From positions 1-10,903 of the forward strand of contig CAMXAV010000010.1 of assembly GCA_947179285.1 (NCBI GenBank): a stretch of 10,903 nt of DNA, in the 5' to 3' direction. The notes under the pieces were generated by a model. That model searched no databases, was not told where the DNA came from, and saw only the letters and a list, made by a program, of their open reading frames with translations. Origin of the DNA: an uncultured Helicobacter sp. Lineage in GTDB: Bacteria > Campylobacterota > Campylobacteria > Campylobacterales > Helicobacteraceae. Within the stretch, counting starts at the first letter, position 1. The number at the start of each line of letters is the position of its first letter. Of this stretch, positions 1-6,654 are shown in pieces. Both the position numbers and the translations under genes were made by a program.

Positions 1-8
1 TCAATAGT

Positions 9-68
9 CCACAGCGCTTCGTCTATGTTATGCCTTTGGGACCCGAACATAGACGCTGCGCGCTGTGG
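9..68. repeat. Imperfect inverted repeat able to form a long hairpin
   Basis: Two stem blocks are visible. CCACAGCGC at 9-17 pairs with GCGCTGTGG at 60-68, and CGTCTATGTT at 20-29 pairs with AACATAGACG at 46-55. Small unequal bulges (18-19 against 56-59) separate the blocks and the loop is 16 bases. The total is about 19 base pairs. It has no U-rich tail on either side, so it is not an obvious intrinsic terminator, though it could end transcription of a gene left of the window. It may equally be a short palindromic repeat family member. No protein-coding signal covers it convincingly. Confidence 0.6.
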
Positions 69-86
69 CTGGGAGTTTGGAATCGG

Positions 87-130
87 TGAGCAATGGCAAA
101 GAGATGTTTCGGCTTCGCCTCAACATGACA
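87..130. repeat. Remnant of a dispersed intergenic repeat (TGTCATGTTGAG type)
   Basis: Read on the minus strand this stretch begins TGTCATGTTGAGGCGAAGCC, a form I recognise from short intergenic repeats scattered through many bacterial genomes. On the plus strand it contains GCAATGGCAAA at 90-100. That string recurs, with one extra A, at the right end of the neighbouring repeat (225-235). The block therefore looks like a partial copy lying 10 bases from a second element. That it is repeated elsewhere in the genome is inferred from general familiarity, not shown in this window. Confidence 0.45.
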
Positions 131-140
131 AGATTCCATG

Positions 141-233
141 TGTCATTGCGAGCGAGTGTTGGCAATCAACAATCAAAAAATCCCAAAAGAATCCCCAACA
201 CGCTTGCTTGCTTCCCGTAAGCTCGCAATGGCA
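141..233. repeat. 93-base hairpin repeat with TGTCATTGCGAG-type ends
   Basis: The left end is TGTCATTGCGAG (141-152). The right end CTCGCAATGGCA (222-233) is its reverse complement with one mismatch. Inside, GTGTTGG (156-162) pairs with CCAACAC (195-201), giving a nested second stem around an A-rich loop. The same 12-base terminus opens the element at 10801-10903, and there the right end is a perfect inverted match. The pattern fits a non-coding miniature mobile or REP-like element. No transposase is present in the window, so any mobility would need a protein supplied from elsewhere. Confidence 0.7.
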
Positions 234-294
234 AAAGCTAGAATCGCTGCCACACACCAAAAGCCCTCGCTTTCCAAACATAACTAATTTTTAA

Positions 295-300
295 TATAAT
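295..300 (+). promoter_or_regulatory. Promoter -10 box for flgA-ubiX-coaD-tmk
   Basis: A perfect TATAAT lies 41 bases before the flgA start codon, in a locally A/T-rich stretch, placing transcription start near 307. No good -35 hexamer is seen at the usual distance (TTCCAA at 272-277 is weak), which is common for the vegetative sigma factor in Helicobacter. No convincing sigma-54 (-24/-12) or sigma-28 flagellar promoter was found ahead of flgA, so this unit looks housekeeping-controlled. Confidence 0.6.
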
Positions 301-320
301 GATTGAATCTGATTGAATCG
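301..320 (+). repeat. Tandem 10-base repeat at the transcription start
   Basis: GATTGAATC occurs at 301-309 and again at 311-319, so two 10-base units lie head to tail directly after the -10 box. They cover the predicted transcription start and the beginning of the short leader. Two units may be chance, but the position means that a gain or loss of a unit would change leader length. Confidence 0.5.
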
Positions 321-341
321 CAATTTGTTCGGAGGTCTGCC

Positions 342-1271
342 ATGCTCCCCTTTTCGCTCTCTTTGCCGCGCCTTTCGCCACGCCCTTTGTTGCGCCTTTT
401 GCTCGCGTGTTCGTTGGTTTGTTGCGCGCTTGCTAGCGACAAAATAGAAAAACGTTACGAGTTTAGCAGCAGCACGATTGATTCGCAACTCATCATGCCC
501 AATGCGCCGCTATTCACGCTCTTCGAGCTCGCACCTTCGGCAAATCTCTATCGCGCCAAATCGTCCGTGATTGTCGAAAAGTTCAAGCAGCACAACATCA
601 CGCTGATTCCAACCTCGACTATTGTCGAGTTTGTGCGCACGCAAAACGACCGCATGCCGTTTCTCGAAGAAAAAATCGGTCCCCTGTTTGTCGATGAATA
701 TGCAAAATACCATATCCTCGTGCAAGATGTCATCGTTACGCCGCTCAACAACGTTGCGCTCGATGGGCTGCATTTTCAAGATTTCCAATTCCCGCAAAAG
801 CTCCAAAAACGCGCCACAGGCAGCTTCCCCGCAACCTTCTTAGACGAGCTTGGCAAGGTGAAGAGAATCTATTTTCGCTACGAAATCAAAGCCACGCTCG
901 AGGCGATAGAGACGACAAAAAAGCTCAAGGTTGGCGATGTGATTAGCCCCGATTCGGTGAATGTTACGCGCATTCCGTTTGTTAAGATGTCGCGCGAGCT
1001 CGCCACAAAAGCCGATATTGACAAATACTCGATTGCGTCCTACACGGCAAAGGGCACGATTTTGCACCAAAACGACCTTGCGCCCAAAATCGTGATTCGG
1101 CGCGGCGATATGGTCTTTGTGCTCGTGAATGATGGGCGCGTGATTCTAAGCTTTGATGGCATCGCCCAACAAGACGGCGCGGTGGGCAAGAAGATTCGCG
1201 TCAAGAATCCGCGCACAAACAAGAGCTATGATGTGATTGTGATTGACGAAAAACGTGTCGAGGTGCGCTAG
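342..1271 (+). CDS. flgA: Flagellar basal-body P-ring formation protein FlgA, long form
   Basis: FlgA is the periplasmic chaperone that lets FlgI subunits assemble into the P ring around the flagellar rod. The chosen ATG has GGAGG at 331-335, six bases upstream; a TTG at 303 is in frame but has no ribosome site and overlaps the predicted transcription start. The 309-residue product opens with a signal peptide: arginines at 10, 14 and 18, a hydrophobic core, and an ALAS-type cleavage region near 31. The ChapFlgA/SAF-like domain fills roughly residues 184-309, with the recognisable run of RRGD, then a VNDG turn, then VGKKIRVKN and a KRVEVR-type ending. Residues about 35-180 form an extra N-terminal region that I do not recognise; E. 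coli FlgA is only about 220 residues. It overlaps ubiX by one base. The FlgA assignment rests mainly on the C-terminal half and on gene order. Confidence 0.85.
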   Translation: MLPFSLSLPRLSPRPLLRLLLACSLVCCALASDKIEKRYEFSSSTIDSQLIMPNAPLFTLFELAPSANLYRAKSSVIVEKFKQHNITLIPTSTIVEFVRTQNDRMPFLEEKIGPLFVDEYAKYHILVQDVIVTPLNNVALDGLHFQDFQFPQKLQKRATGSFPATFLDELGKVKRIYFRYEIKATLEAIETTKKLKVGDVISPDSVNVTRIPFVKMSRELATKADIDKYSIASYTAKGTILHQNDLAPKIVIRRGDMVFVLVNDGRVILSFDGIAQQDGAVGKKIRVKNPRTNKSYDVIVIDEKRVEVR

Positions 1272-1801
1272 TGTTGCCCGTTGTTGTTGCGCTAAGCGGG
1301 GCGAGCGGCATCACGCTTGGAACAAGGCTGCTCGAAGCGCTTGCCAAAGAGCGCGAATGCTACGCAATCGCCACAGACGGCGCGCACGAAGTCTTGCGCC
1401 GCGAAAAATGGCACAATGTGCAATGGCTGCGCGATGATGACATCGGCGCAAAGGTCGCGTCTGGCTCGTTTTTGTGCGAGGCAATGGCGATTGTGCCTTG
1501 CAGCATGAACACGCTTGGCAAAATCGCGAGCGGAATCGCCGACAACCTCGCCACGCGCGCCGCGAGCGTGTGCCTCAAAGAGCGCCGCAAGCTGCTTCTT
1601 GCCCCTCGCGAAATGCCCTTTAGCACGCTCGCGCTCGAGCAAATGCAGCGCCTCTCGCTTTATGGCGTGCTCATCGCCCCGCCTGTGGCGGCGTATTATG
1701 CCAATGTGCGCAATCTCGAGGATATGGAGCGCTTTTGGGTCGGCAAGTGGCTCGATTTGTTGCAGATTCCGCATCATCTCTACGAACGATGGGAGGGCTA
1801 G
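1271..1801 (+). CDS. ubiX: Flavin prenyltransferase UbiX
   Basis: UbiX joins dimethylallyl phosphate to FMN, making the prenylated flavin cofactor used by UbiD-type decarboxylases, classically in ubiquinone or menaquinone-related pathways. The 176-residue product is close to family length. Visible family motifs are the N-terminal GASG flavin loop (residues 10-13), the [15 protein letters not shown] region (75-89), APREMPFS (111-118) with the phosphate-binding arginine 113, and APPVAAYY (136-143). Translation starts at GTG 1271, whose first base is the last base of the flgA stop codon; GAGG at 1260-1263 gives a seven-base spacing. That arrangement implies coupling to flgA translation. It is followed after one base by coaD. 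No transmembrane segment or signal peptide is expected; the protein is cytoplasmic and usually dodecameric. Confidence 0.93.
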   Translation: MLPVVVALSGASGITLGTRLLEALAKERECYAIATDGAHEVLRREKWHNVQWLRDDDIGAKVASGSFLCEAMAIVPCSMNTLGKIASGIADNLATRAASVCLKERRKLLLAPREMPFSTLALEQMQRLSLYGVLIAPPVAAYYANVRNLEDMERFWVGKWLDLLQIPHHLYERWEG

Positions 1802-1802
1802 A

Positions 1803-2291
1803 GTGTATAAAACAGCGATGTATCCGGGGACTTTTGACCCCATCACAAACGGGCATTTAGACATTATCCGCCGCGCGAGTCTGATTTTTGAACGTGTGAT
1901 TGTCGCGGTGGCACAGAGCGCAAACAAGAAGCCGCAATTCTCGCTCGAGGAGAGAATCGAGATGATACAAAAGAGCACGCTAGCGCTTGGCAAGGTGCAG
2001 GTGCTGGGCTTTTGCGGGCTTTTGGCAGACTTTGCCACAGAACAAAACACCGTTGTTGTCGTGCGCGGGCTGCGCGCCGTGAGCGACTTTGAATACGAAT
2101 TGCAAATGGGCTACACGAACACATCGCTAAAGCCCGAGCTCGAGACAATCTATTTCATGCCCAATCTCAAAAACGCATTCATCAGCTCATCAATCGTGCG
2201 CGCAATCCTCGAGCACGGCGGCAAAATCTCACATCTCGTTCCCGAGCCTGCCTGCGCGTATCTGCGCGAGAAGGGCTACAAATGTATGTAG
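1803..2291 (+). CDS. coaD: Phosphopantetheine adenylyltransferase
   Basis: CoaD transfers AMP from ATP to 4'-phosphopantetheine, forming dephospho-CoA, the penultimate step of coenzyme A synthesis. The 162-residue product matches the usual size. Signature elements are [12 protein letters not shown] at residues 7-18, including the TxGH nucleotidyltransferase motif at 15-18, the [15 protein letters not shown] segment at 87-101, and the ISSSIVR motif at 127-133 that contacts the triphosphate. The GTG at 1803 was chosen because GGGAGG (1791-1796) sits six bases ahead and because the first residues then match the family. The open frame continues far upstream, but that part is only an alternate-frame reading of ubiX. 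The last ten bases overlap tmk. The gene is expected to be essential. Confidence 0.96.
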   Translation: MYKTAMYPGTFDPITNGHLDIIRRASLIFERVIVAVAQSANKKPQFSLEERIEMIQKSTLALGKVQVLGFCGLLADFATEQNTVVVVRGLRAVSDFEYELQMGYTNTSLKPELETIYFMPNLKNAFISSSIVRAILEHGGKISHLVPEPACAYLREKGYKCM

Positions 2292-2884
2292 CACTCGAGG
2301 GAATCGACACAAGCGGCAAGACAACGCAAATTGCGGCGCTAAAGCGGCATTTTCCAAACGCGATTTACACAAAAGAGCCGGGTGGCACAGAGCTTGGTGC
2401 GAGGCTGCGCGAGATTCTGTTGCAACACCACATCGCCAAGACGACCGAGCTTTTTTTGTTCCTCGCCGACCGCGCCGAGCATTACGCGCGCGTGGTTGCG
2501 CCCAATGCCGATTCGCTGCTCATTTCCGACAGAAGCCTCGTTTCTGGAATCGCGTATGCGCTTGGGTTTGACGCCGAGATTCTATGCGCGCTCAATCGCC
2601 TCGCGATGCCAAAAATGCCCGATTTGGTGATTGTGCTCGAGCTCGATAGCGCGAGCCTGCAACAGCGCCTTAGCGCCAAACATCGCAACGCGCAGGCGGA
2701 TTTGCTCGAGAGTCGCGGAATCGCCTATTTGCTCGATGTGCAACGCAACATGCGCCGCGCATGCGAGCTTTTGGGGCTGCGCTATCTCACATTTTGCGCG
2801 ACTGAAAATAAAGAAATCCTAACACAAAGAATCGTCGAGGCGATTGGCGCAAAAGGTGTTTGTGAGAGCGTTTGCCGCGATTAA
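2282..2884 (+). CDS. tmk: Thymidylate kinase
   Basis: Tmk phosphorylates dTMP to dTDP with ATP, on the route to dTTP for DNA synthesis. The 200-residue product has the P-loop GIDTSGKT at 7-14, the KEPGGT motif at 31-36 that closes over the nucleotide, and the [13 protein letters not shown] segment around 81-93 carrying the conserved Asp-Arg pair. The C-terminal half is more divergent, as in other Helicobacter Tmk proteins. The ATG lies inside the end of coaD (ten-base overlap), with GAGAAGGG at 2268-2275 six bases ahead. Tmk is the last gene of the first transcription unit. No hairpin terminator follows, only a T8 run that belongs to the next promoter, so some read-through into ilvE is likely. 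Confidence 0.95.
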   Translation: MYVALEGIDTSGKTTQIAALKRHFPNAIYTKEPGGTELGARLREILLQHHIAKTTELFLFLADRAEHYARVVAPNADSLLISDRSLVSGIAYALGFDAEILCALNRLAMPKMPDLVIVLELDSASLQQRLSAKHRNAQADLLESRGIAYLLDVQRNMRRACELLGLRYLTFCATENKEILTQRIVEAIGAKGVCESVCRD

Positions 2885-2892
2885 ATTTTTTT

Positions 2893-2901
2893 TGATAGAA
2901 T
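2893..2901 (+). promoter_or_regulatory. Extended -10 promoter ahead of ilvE
   Basis: TGATAGAAT combines the TGn extension with the -10 hexamer TAGAAT (2896-2901), placing the start near 2908, about 27 bases before the ilvE ATG. An uninterrupted run of eight T bases (2886-2893) abuts it on the upstream side and no -35 hexamer is evident, which is typical of Helicobacter vegetative promoters. This is the only good promoter seen between tmk and the end of the eight-gene run that follows. Confidence 0.6.
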
Positions 2902-2934
2902 GGCAGATTTAAACCTCAACAAGCGAGTTTGACA

Positions 2935-3852
2935 ATGAAAGAATCCCAATATATCTGGATGGACGGCGAGTTTGTCGCGTGGAAAGACGCAAAGGTGCAT
3001 GTGCTCACGCACACATTGCATTATGGCAACGGCGTTTTCGAGGGCACACGCGCGTATCAGACGCACAAGGGGCTTGCGATTTTTCGCCTTGCCTGCCACA
3101 CCAAGCGGTTGCTCAATTCGTCTAAGATTGTCGCAATCGATTGCCCGTTTAGCCAAGAGCAGCTGCAAAACGCACAAATCGAGCTTTTGCGCAGGAATCA
3201 TTTCGATGGCAATGTCTATTTGCGCCCGATTATCTTTCTTGGCTATGGCGCAATGGGTGTGTACCACAAAAACTCGCCCGTGAATGTCGCGATTGCTGCG
3301 TGGGAATGGGGCGCGTATTTGGGCGATGAGGGGCTGCAAAAAGGCATTCGCGTCAAGACATCATCGTTTGTGCGCAATCCCGTCAAGTCGTTCTTTGGCA
3401 AGGCAAAGGTCATCGGCGGCTATGTCAACTCGCAAATGGCAAAATACGAAGCCATTGCATGCGGCTTTGACGAGGCGCTTTTGCTCGATGATAGCGGCTT
3501 TGTGGCTGAAGGCAGCGGCGAGTGCCTGTTCATCGTGCGCAATGGCAAGCTCATCACGCCCCCGCATGACAACTCGCTCGAATCGATTACGCAGGCAACG
3601 GTGGTTGAGATTGCGCGCAAGCTCGGCATCGCGGTTGAAGAACGGCGCATCACACGTGATGAAATCTACATCGCCGATGAAGCCTTTTTCACAGGCACAG
3701 CGGCAGAGGTAACGCCTATCCGCGAGCTCGACTTCCGCCCCATCGGCAAAGGCACGCGCGGCGAGCTCACGCAAAAGCTGCAAAGCGCGTATTTTGATGT
3801 TGTGCTTGCGAAGAATCCAGATTTTGAACACTATCTGACTTTTGTCAAATAA
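2935..3852 (+). CDS. ilvE: Branched-chain amino acid aminotransferase
   Basis: IlvE is a pyridoxal-phosphate enzyme that interconverts valine, leucine and isoleucine with their 2-oxo acids, using glutamate/2-oxoglutarate. The 305-residue product is a class IV (fold-type IV) aminotransferase of the E. coli length class (309). The family landmarks are IWMDGEFVAW (7-16), HTLHYGNGVFEGTRAY (26-41), NVYLRPIIFLGYGAMGVY near 93-110, GKAKVIGGYVNSQMAKYEA with the probable catalytic lysine 158, EGSGECLF and FFTGTAAEVTPI. It closely resembles the Campylobacter jejuni enzyme as I remember it. ATG 2935 is preferred; a TTG two codons earlier is in frame. The ribosome site is poor (AAGCGAG-like at 2921-2927). 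It follows its own promoter and leads into the SPFH gene after 12 bases; an ilvE-SPFH neighbourhood is, from memory, also seen in C. jejuni. Confidence 0.95.
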   Translation: MKESQYIWMDGEFVAWKDAKVHVLTHTLHYGNGVFEGTRAYQTHKGLAIFRLACHTKRLLNSSKIVAIDCPFSQEQLQNAQIELLRRNHFDGNVYLRPIIFLGYGAMGVYHKNSPVNVAIAAWEWGAYLGDEGLQKGIRVKTSSFVRNPVKSFFGKAKVIGGYVNSQMAKYEAIACGFDEALLLDDSGFVAEGSGECLFIVRNGKLITPPHDNSLESITQATVVEIARKLGIAVEERRITRDEIYIADEAFFTGTAAEVTPIRELDFRPIGKGTRGELTQKLQSAYFDVVLAKNPDFEHYLTFVK

Positions 3853-3864
3853 AGGACACAAGCC

Positions 3865-4971
3865 ATGCCAATCGACCTCAACGAGCATCTCAAGAAAAAA
3901 TGGAGCGAGCGCAAAGACAAAGAACCTGATGATAGCGAGATATGGGGCAACAAAAAGCCCCCAAATGGCGGTGGCGACAAAAACAACAAGGGCAGCAATT
4001 TCAATTTTGAACTGAACATGCGCCCAACGAAAAAACTCATTCTTCTCTATGCTTTTGTGGGCTTGGTGATTCTCTTTTTTGTCGTGCGCCCCTTTACAAT
4101 CATCAACGCGGGCGAAGTCGGAATCCGCGTAACGACAGGAAAATTTGACACCACGCCACTCTATCCAAATATTCATTTCTATTTTCCCGGATTCCAACGA
4201 ATCATTGTTGTCGATTCTCGTGTGAAAATCCTCAATTTTAGCAACGGCGAAGAAGGCGCGAGCGCGCGCAGCGAGGCGACAATCTTTCGCCCCGCGATTC
4301 AGACGCTCGACAACAAGGGCTTGCCCGTGTATATCGATTTGACCGTGCAATACGCGCTCAATCCCGAGTTTGTGTCCGAAACCATCTCGGAATACACGCA
4401 AAATTGGGAACAGCGCATCATCATCGAGCCGATTCAAGAAATCGCACGCAATGTGATAGGGGGCTACACGGCAGAAGAGCTGCCCGGCAAGCGCGATGAA
4501 ATCGCCGCGAAAGTCGCGACATTGATGACAAAAAATCTGCAAGCGCTCAAGAATCCGCTCGCCGAGCTGCGCTCGATTCAGCTCAAAAGCATTCTGCTCC
4601 CGCCAAGCGTGCAAGAGCAGATTCAGCGCGTTCAGGTTGCCAAGCAAGAAGCCGAGCGCGTGCGCAACGAGGTTGAGCGCACGAAGCAAGAAGCCGAAAA
4701 AGTCGCCGCCCAAGCGCGCGGCGAGGCAGAGGCAAAGCGTATCAACGCACAAGGCAATGCTGACGCGATTCTGATTGAGGCAAAGGCGCAGGCGCAGGCG
4801 AATCAGGTGATTGGCGATAGCCTCTCGCGCCAGCTGCTCGATTTGCGCCAAATCGAGGTGCAAGGCAAGTTTAACGAAGCGTTGCGCGAGAACAAAGACG
4901 CGAAAATCTTCTTGACCCCAGGCGGCAGCACGCCGAATCTGTGGATTGATAGCAAGAGCAATAAGCCATAG
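3865..4971 (+). CDS. SPFH/prohibitin-family membrane protein with long N-terminal extension
   Basis: SPFH proteins (stomatin, prohibitin, flotillin, HflK/C) build large ring-shaped membrane scaffolds that organise microdomains and restrain membrane proteases. Its 368 residues divide into a charged cytoplasmic head (1-50) ending in a Gly/Asn-rich stretch (PPNGGGDKNNKGSN, 32-45), one membrane helix (about 58-76), an SPFH domain (about 79-250), an alanine/glutamate-rich coiled coil (about 253-320) and a tail ending in GGSTPNLWID. The start is clear: AAAGGA at 3851-3856 overlaps the ilvE stop. It corresponds to the single prohibitin-like protein that I recall in H. pylori. The next gene is a paralogue lacking the head. 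Its precise cellular function is unknown; the partner protease, if any, is not encoded here. Confidence 0.88.
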   Translation: MPIDLNEHLKKKWSERKDKEPDDSEIWGNKKPPNGGGDKNNKGSNFNFELNMRPTKKLILLYAFVGLVILFFVVRPFTIINAGEVGIRVTTGKFDTTPLYPNIHFYFPGFQRIIVVDSRVKILNFSNGEEGASARSEATIFRPAIQTLDNKGLPVYIDLTVQYALNPEFVSETISEYTQNWEQRIIIEPIQEIARNVIGGYTAEELPGKRDEIAAKVATLMTKNLQALKNPLAELRSIQLKSILLPPSVQEQIQRVQVAKQEAERVRNEVERTKQEAEKVAAQARGEAEAKRINAQGNADAILIEAKAQAQANQVIGDSLSRQLLDLRQIEVQGKFNEALRENKDAKIFLTPGGSTPNLWIDSKSNKP

Positions 4972-4979
4972 GAAACGCA

Positions 4980-5963
4980 ATGAAAACGGCGCTGTTTGTG
5001 GTGGTTGTGTTGCTCATCATCGCATCATTCTTCGGCAACCCCATCGCGATTATCAACGCGGGCGAAACGGGAATCCGCGCCACCTTTGGGCGTTTCGACC
5101 CCGTCCCGCTGAACGCGGGAATGCACTTCTATGTCCCGCTTTTTCAGCGCATCATCATCATCGATTCCAAAGTCAAGCTGCTGCATTTCTCGAACAACCC
5201 CCAGCAAGAAATGGCGAGTGCCCAAGCGTTGCAATCCGTGCTCGCGCGCCCCGCGATTGTAACGCTCGACAAAGCGGGCTTGCGCGTGTTGATTGACGCG
5301 AGCATTCAATATTCGCTCAACCAAAACGAGATTCCGCAAACGATTTCGGAATACACAGAGGATTGGGACGAACGGCTCATCGTGGGACCAGCGCAAGGCA
5401 TTGTGCGCGATGTTTTGGGGCATTATAGCGCCGAAGAGCTGCCCAACAAACGCGACATCATCGCGTCCGAGATTCTTGGCGCGTTGCGTGCCTATCTTGC
5501 CAGCATTCCCAATACGCCTGTCGTGTTGCAATCCTTCACGCTCAAAAATATCTTGCTGCCCGAAGCCGTGCGCGAGCAGATTCAGCTCGTTCAAGTTGCA
5601 CAGCAAGAGGCGCAACGCGCCAAAGAGGAGATTGCCCGCGTCAAAGAAGAAGCCCAAAAGATGATAGAGCAAGCGGGCGGCGAGGCGCAGGCAAAGCGCA
5701 TTCATGCAGAGGGAATCGCCGATGCGATTCTGATTGAGGCAAAGGCGCGCGAGCAGGCGAACAACGCCATCAAGCAAAGCCTTAGCGAGAAACTCTTGGA
5801 GTTGCGCGCCATCGAGACGCAGGGGCGATTCAACGAAGCGCTGCGCAACAACAAAGACGCGCAGATTTTCCTAGCCCCCGGCGGCAGCACGCCCAATCTT
5901 TGGATTGATGGCGCAGATTCGCCCTTGCGCCAAAAAATCCTCTCTACACAAGGACAGCCCTAA
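4980..5963 (+). CDS. Second SPFH/prohibitin-family membrane protein (tandem paralogue)
   Basis: This 327-residue protein aligns along nearly its whole length with the preceding one. Shared blocks include IINAGE-GIR, FQRII, SEYT, AEELP-KRD, VREQIQ/VQEQIQ, GEAQAKRI/GEAEAKRI, DAILIEAKA and GGSTPNLWID. The membrane helix sits at the extreme N terminus (about residues 4-21), so the polar head of its neighbour is absent. The SPFH domain spans about 24-198 and the coiled coil about 200-270. An 18-residue tail beyond the WID motif is unique. ATG 4980 has AGGAAA at 4970-4975. The stop overlaps the hisIE start (TAATG), implying coupling. The gene arose by duplication of its neighbour or of a common ancestor. 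The two products probably form a mixed ring, by analogy with HflK and HflC; this is inference. Confidence 0.87.
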   Translation: MKTALFVVVVLLIIASFFGNPIAIINAGETGIRATFGRFDPVPLNAGMHFYVPLFQRIIIIDSKVKLLHFSNNPQQEMASAQALQSVLARPAIVTLDKAGLRVLIDASIQYSLNQNEIPQTISEYTEDWDERLIVGPAQGIVRDVLGHYSAEELPNKRDIIASEILGALRAYLASIPNTPVVLQSFTLKNILLPEAVREQIQLVQVAQQEAQRAKEEIARVKEEAQKMIEQAGGEAQAKRIHAEGIADAILIEAKAREQANNAIKQSLSEKLLELRAIETQGRFNEALRNNKDAQIFLAPGGSTPNLWIDGADSPLRQKILSTQGQP

Positions 5964-6646
5964 TGCACACAATCGATTGGAATCGCACACCGCTAATCCC
6001 CGCCATTGCGCAAGACGAAAGCGGCGCTGTGCTGATGCTCGCGTATATGAACGAAGAGGCGCTAAAGCGCACGCTCGCCACAAAAGAGGTGCATTATTTC
6101 TCGCGCTCGAAGAATCGCATTTGGAAAAAGGGCGAGACGAGCGGCAACACGCAAAGGCTGCTGCGGCTGTGGGTGGATTGCGACAGCGATTGTCTGCTTT
6201 TGTGCGTGCAGCAAAAGGGCGATGCGTGCCACACATTGCACCATAGCTGCTTCTTTCGCGAGATTGGGCTAGATGGCGCTGCGCAAAGTGAGGGCGCAGA
6301 GGGCGAGGATGTGGGCAAGCAGATTGCAACCTATGGCGTCATCGAGACACTCTACCACACGCTTTGCGAGCGCAAGAGCGCCGACAAGACGCAATCTTAT
6401 ACAGCGCAGCTCTTCGCCAAGGGTGAAAACACGATTGGCAAGAAGATTGTCGAAGAATCCGCCGAGCTCGCCTTTGCAATCAAAGACAAAGACAAAAACG
6501 ACATCGTCTATGAGGCTGCCGATGTGTTGTATCATCTGCTTGTTGGGCTCGCGTTTGTCGATGTCGCGCCCGAGCATGTTTTGAGCGAGCTCGCGCGGCG
6601 CATGGGCACAAGCGGAATCGCCGAAAAAGCATCACGTAAGGCATAG
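5963..6646 (+). CDS. hisIE: Bifunctional phosphoribosyl-AMP cyclohydrolase / phosphoribosyl-ATP pyrophosphatase
   Basis: HisIE carries out steps 2 and 3 of histidine synthesis: PR-ATP is cut to PR-AMP by the HisE half, then the adenine ring is opened by the HisI half. Of its 227 residues, about 1-105 are HisI, with SRSKNRIWKKGETSGN (47-62), the DCDSD metal motif (D72, C73, D74, D76) and zinc cysteines C89 and C96. The usual CHTGxxSC motif reads CHTLHHSC here, so the glycine is replaced by leucine 92. Residues about 125-220 are HisE, a MazG-like helical domain with E164/E165/E168 and E184/D187. The linker (101-123) is acidic and glycine-rich. The start codon overlaps the stop of the second SPFH gene, with AAGGA at 5950-5954. 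No other his gene is in view, so the pathway is scattered. Confidence 0.95.
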   Translation: MHTIDWNRTPLIPAIAQDESGAVLMLAYMNEEALKRTLATKEVHYFSRSKNRIWKKGETSGNTQRLLRLWVDCDSDCLLLCVQQKGDACHTLHHSCFFREIGLDGAAQSEGAEGEDVGKQIATYGVIETLYHTLCERKSADKTQSYTAQLFAKGENTIGKKIVEESAELAFAIKDKDKNDIVYEAADVLYHLLVGLAFVDVAPEHVLSELARRMGTSGIAEKASRKA

Positions 6647-6654
6647 GAGGCACA

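Noticed and set aside
141..233. CRISPR array
   Set aside because: Only single copies of long inverted repeats; no regularly spaced direct repeats anywhere in the window.
25..294. 89-codon frame at the left edge
   Set aside because: It runs through the inverted repeat and both repeat elements and overlaps the flgA promoter; no ribosome site or domain.
234..341. Sigma-54 or sigma-28 flagellar promoter ahead of flgA
   Set aside because: No TGGC-N9-TTGC or GCCGATAA-like pair at correct spacing; the TATAAT box explains expression.
1292..2050. 252-codon minus-strand frame over ubiX and coaD
   Set aside because: Mirror frame of two well-supported genes, with low-complexity Ala/Arg-rich composition and no ribosome site of note.
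3361..4980. 539-codon open frame on the minus strand
   Set aside because: It lies antisense to ilvE and the first SPFH gene, which both have strong family motifs and ribosome sites. Its own translation shows no recognisable domain, and the frame stays open because of strong codon bias.
5025..5777. 250-codon minus-strand frame over the second SPFH gene
   Set aside because: Antisense shadow of a gene with clear homology to its neighbour.
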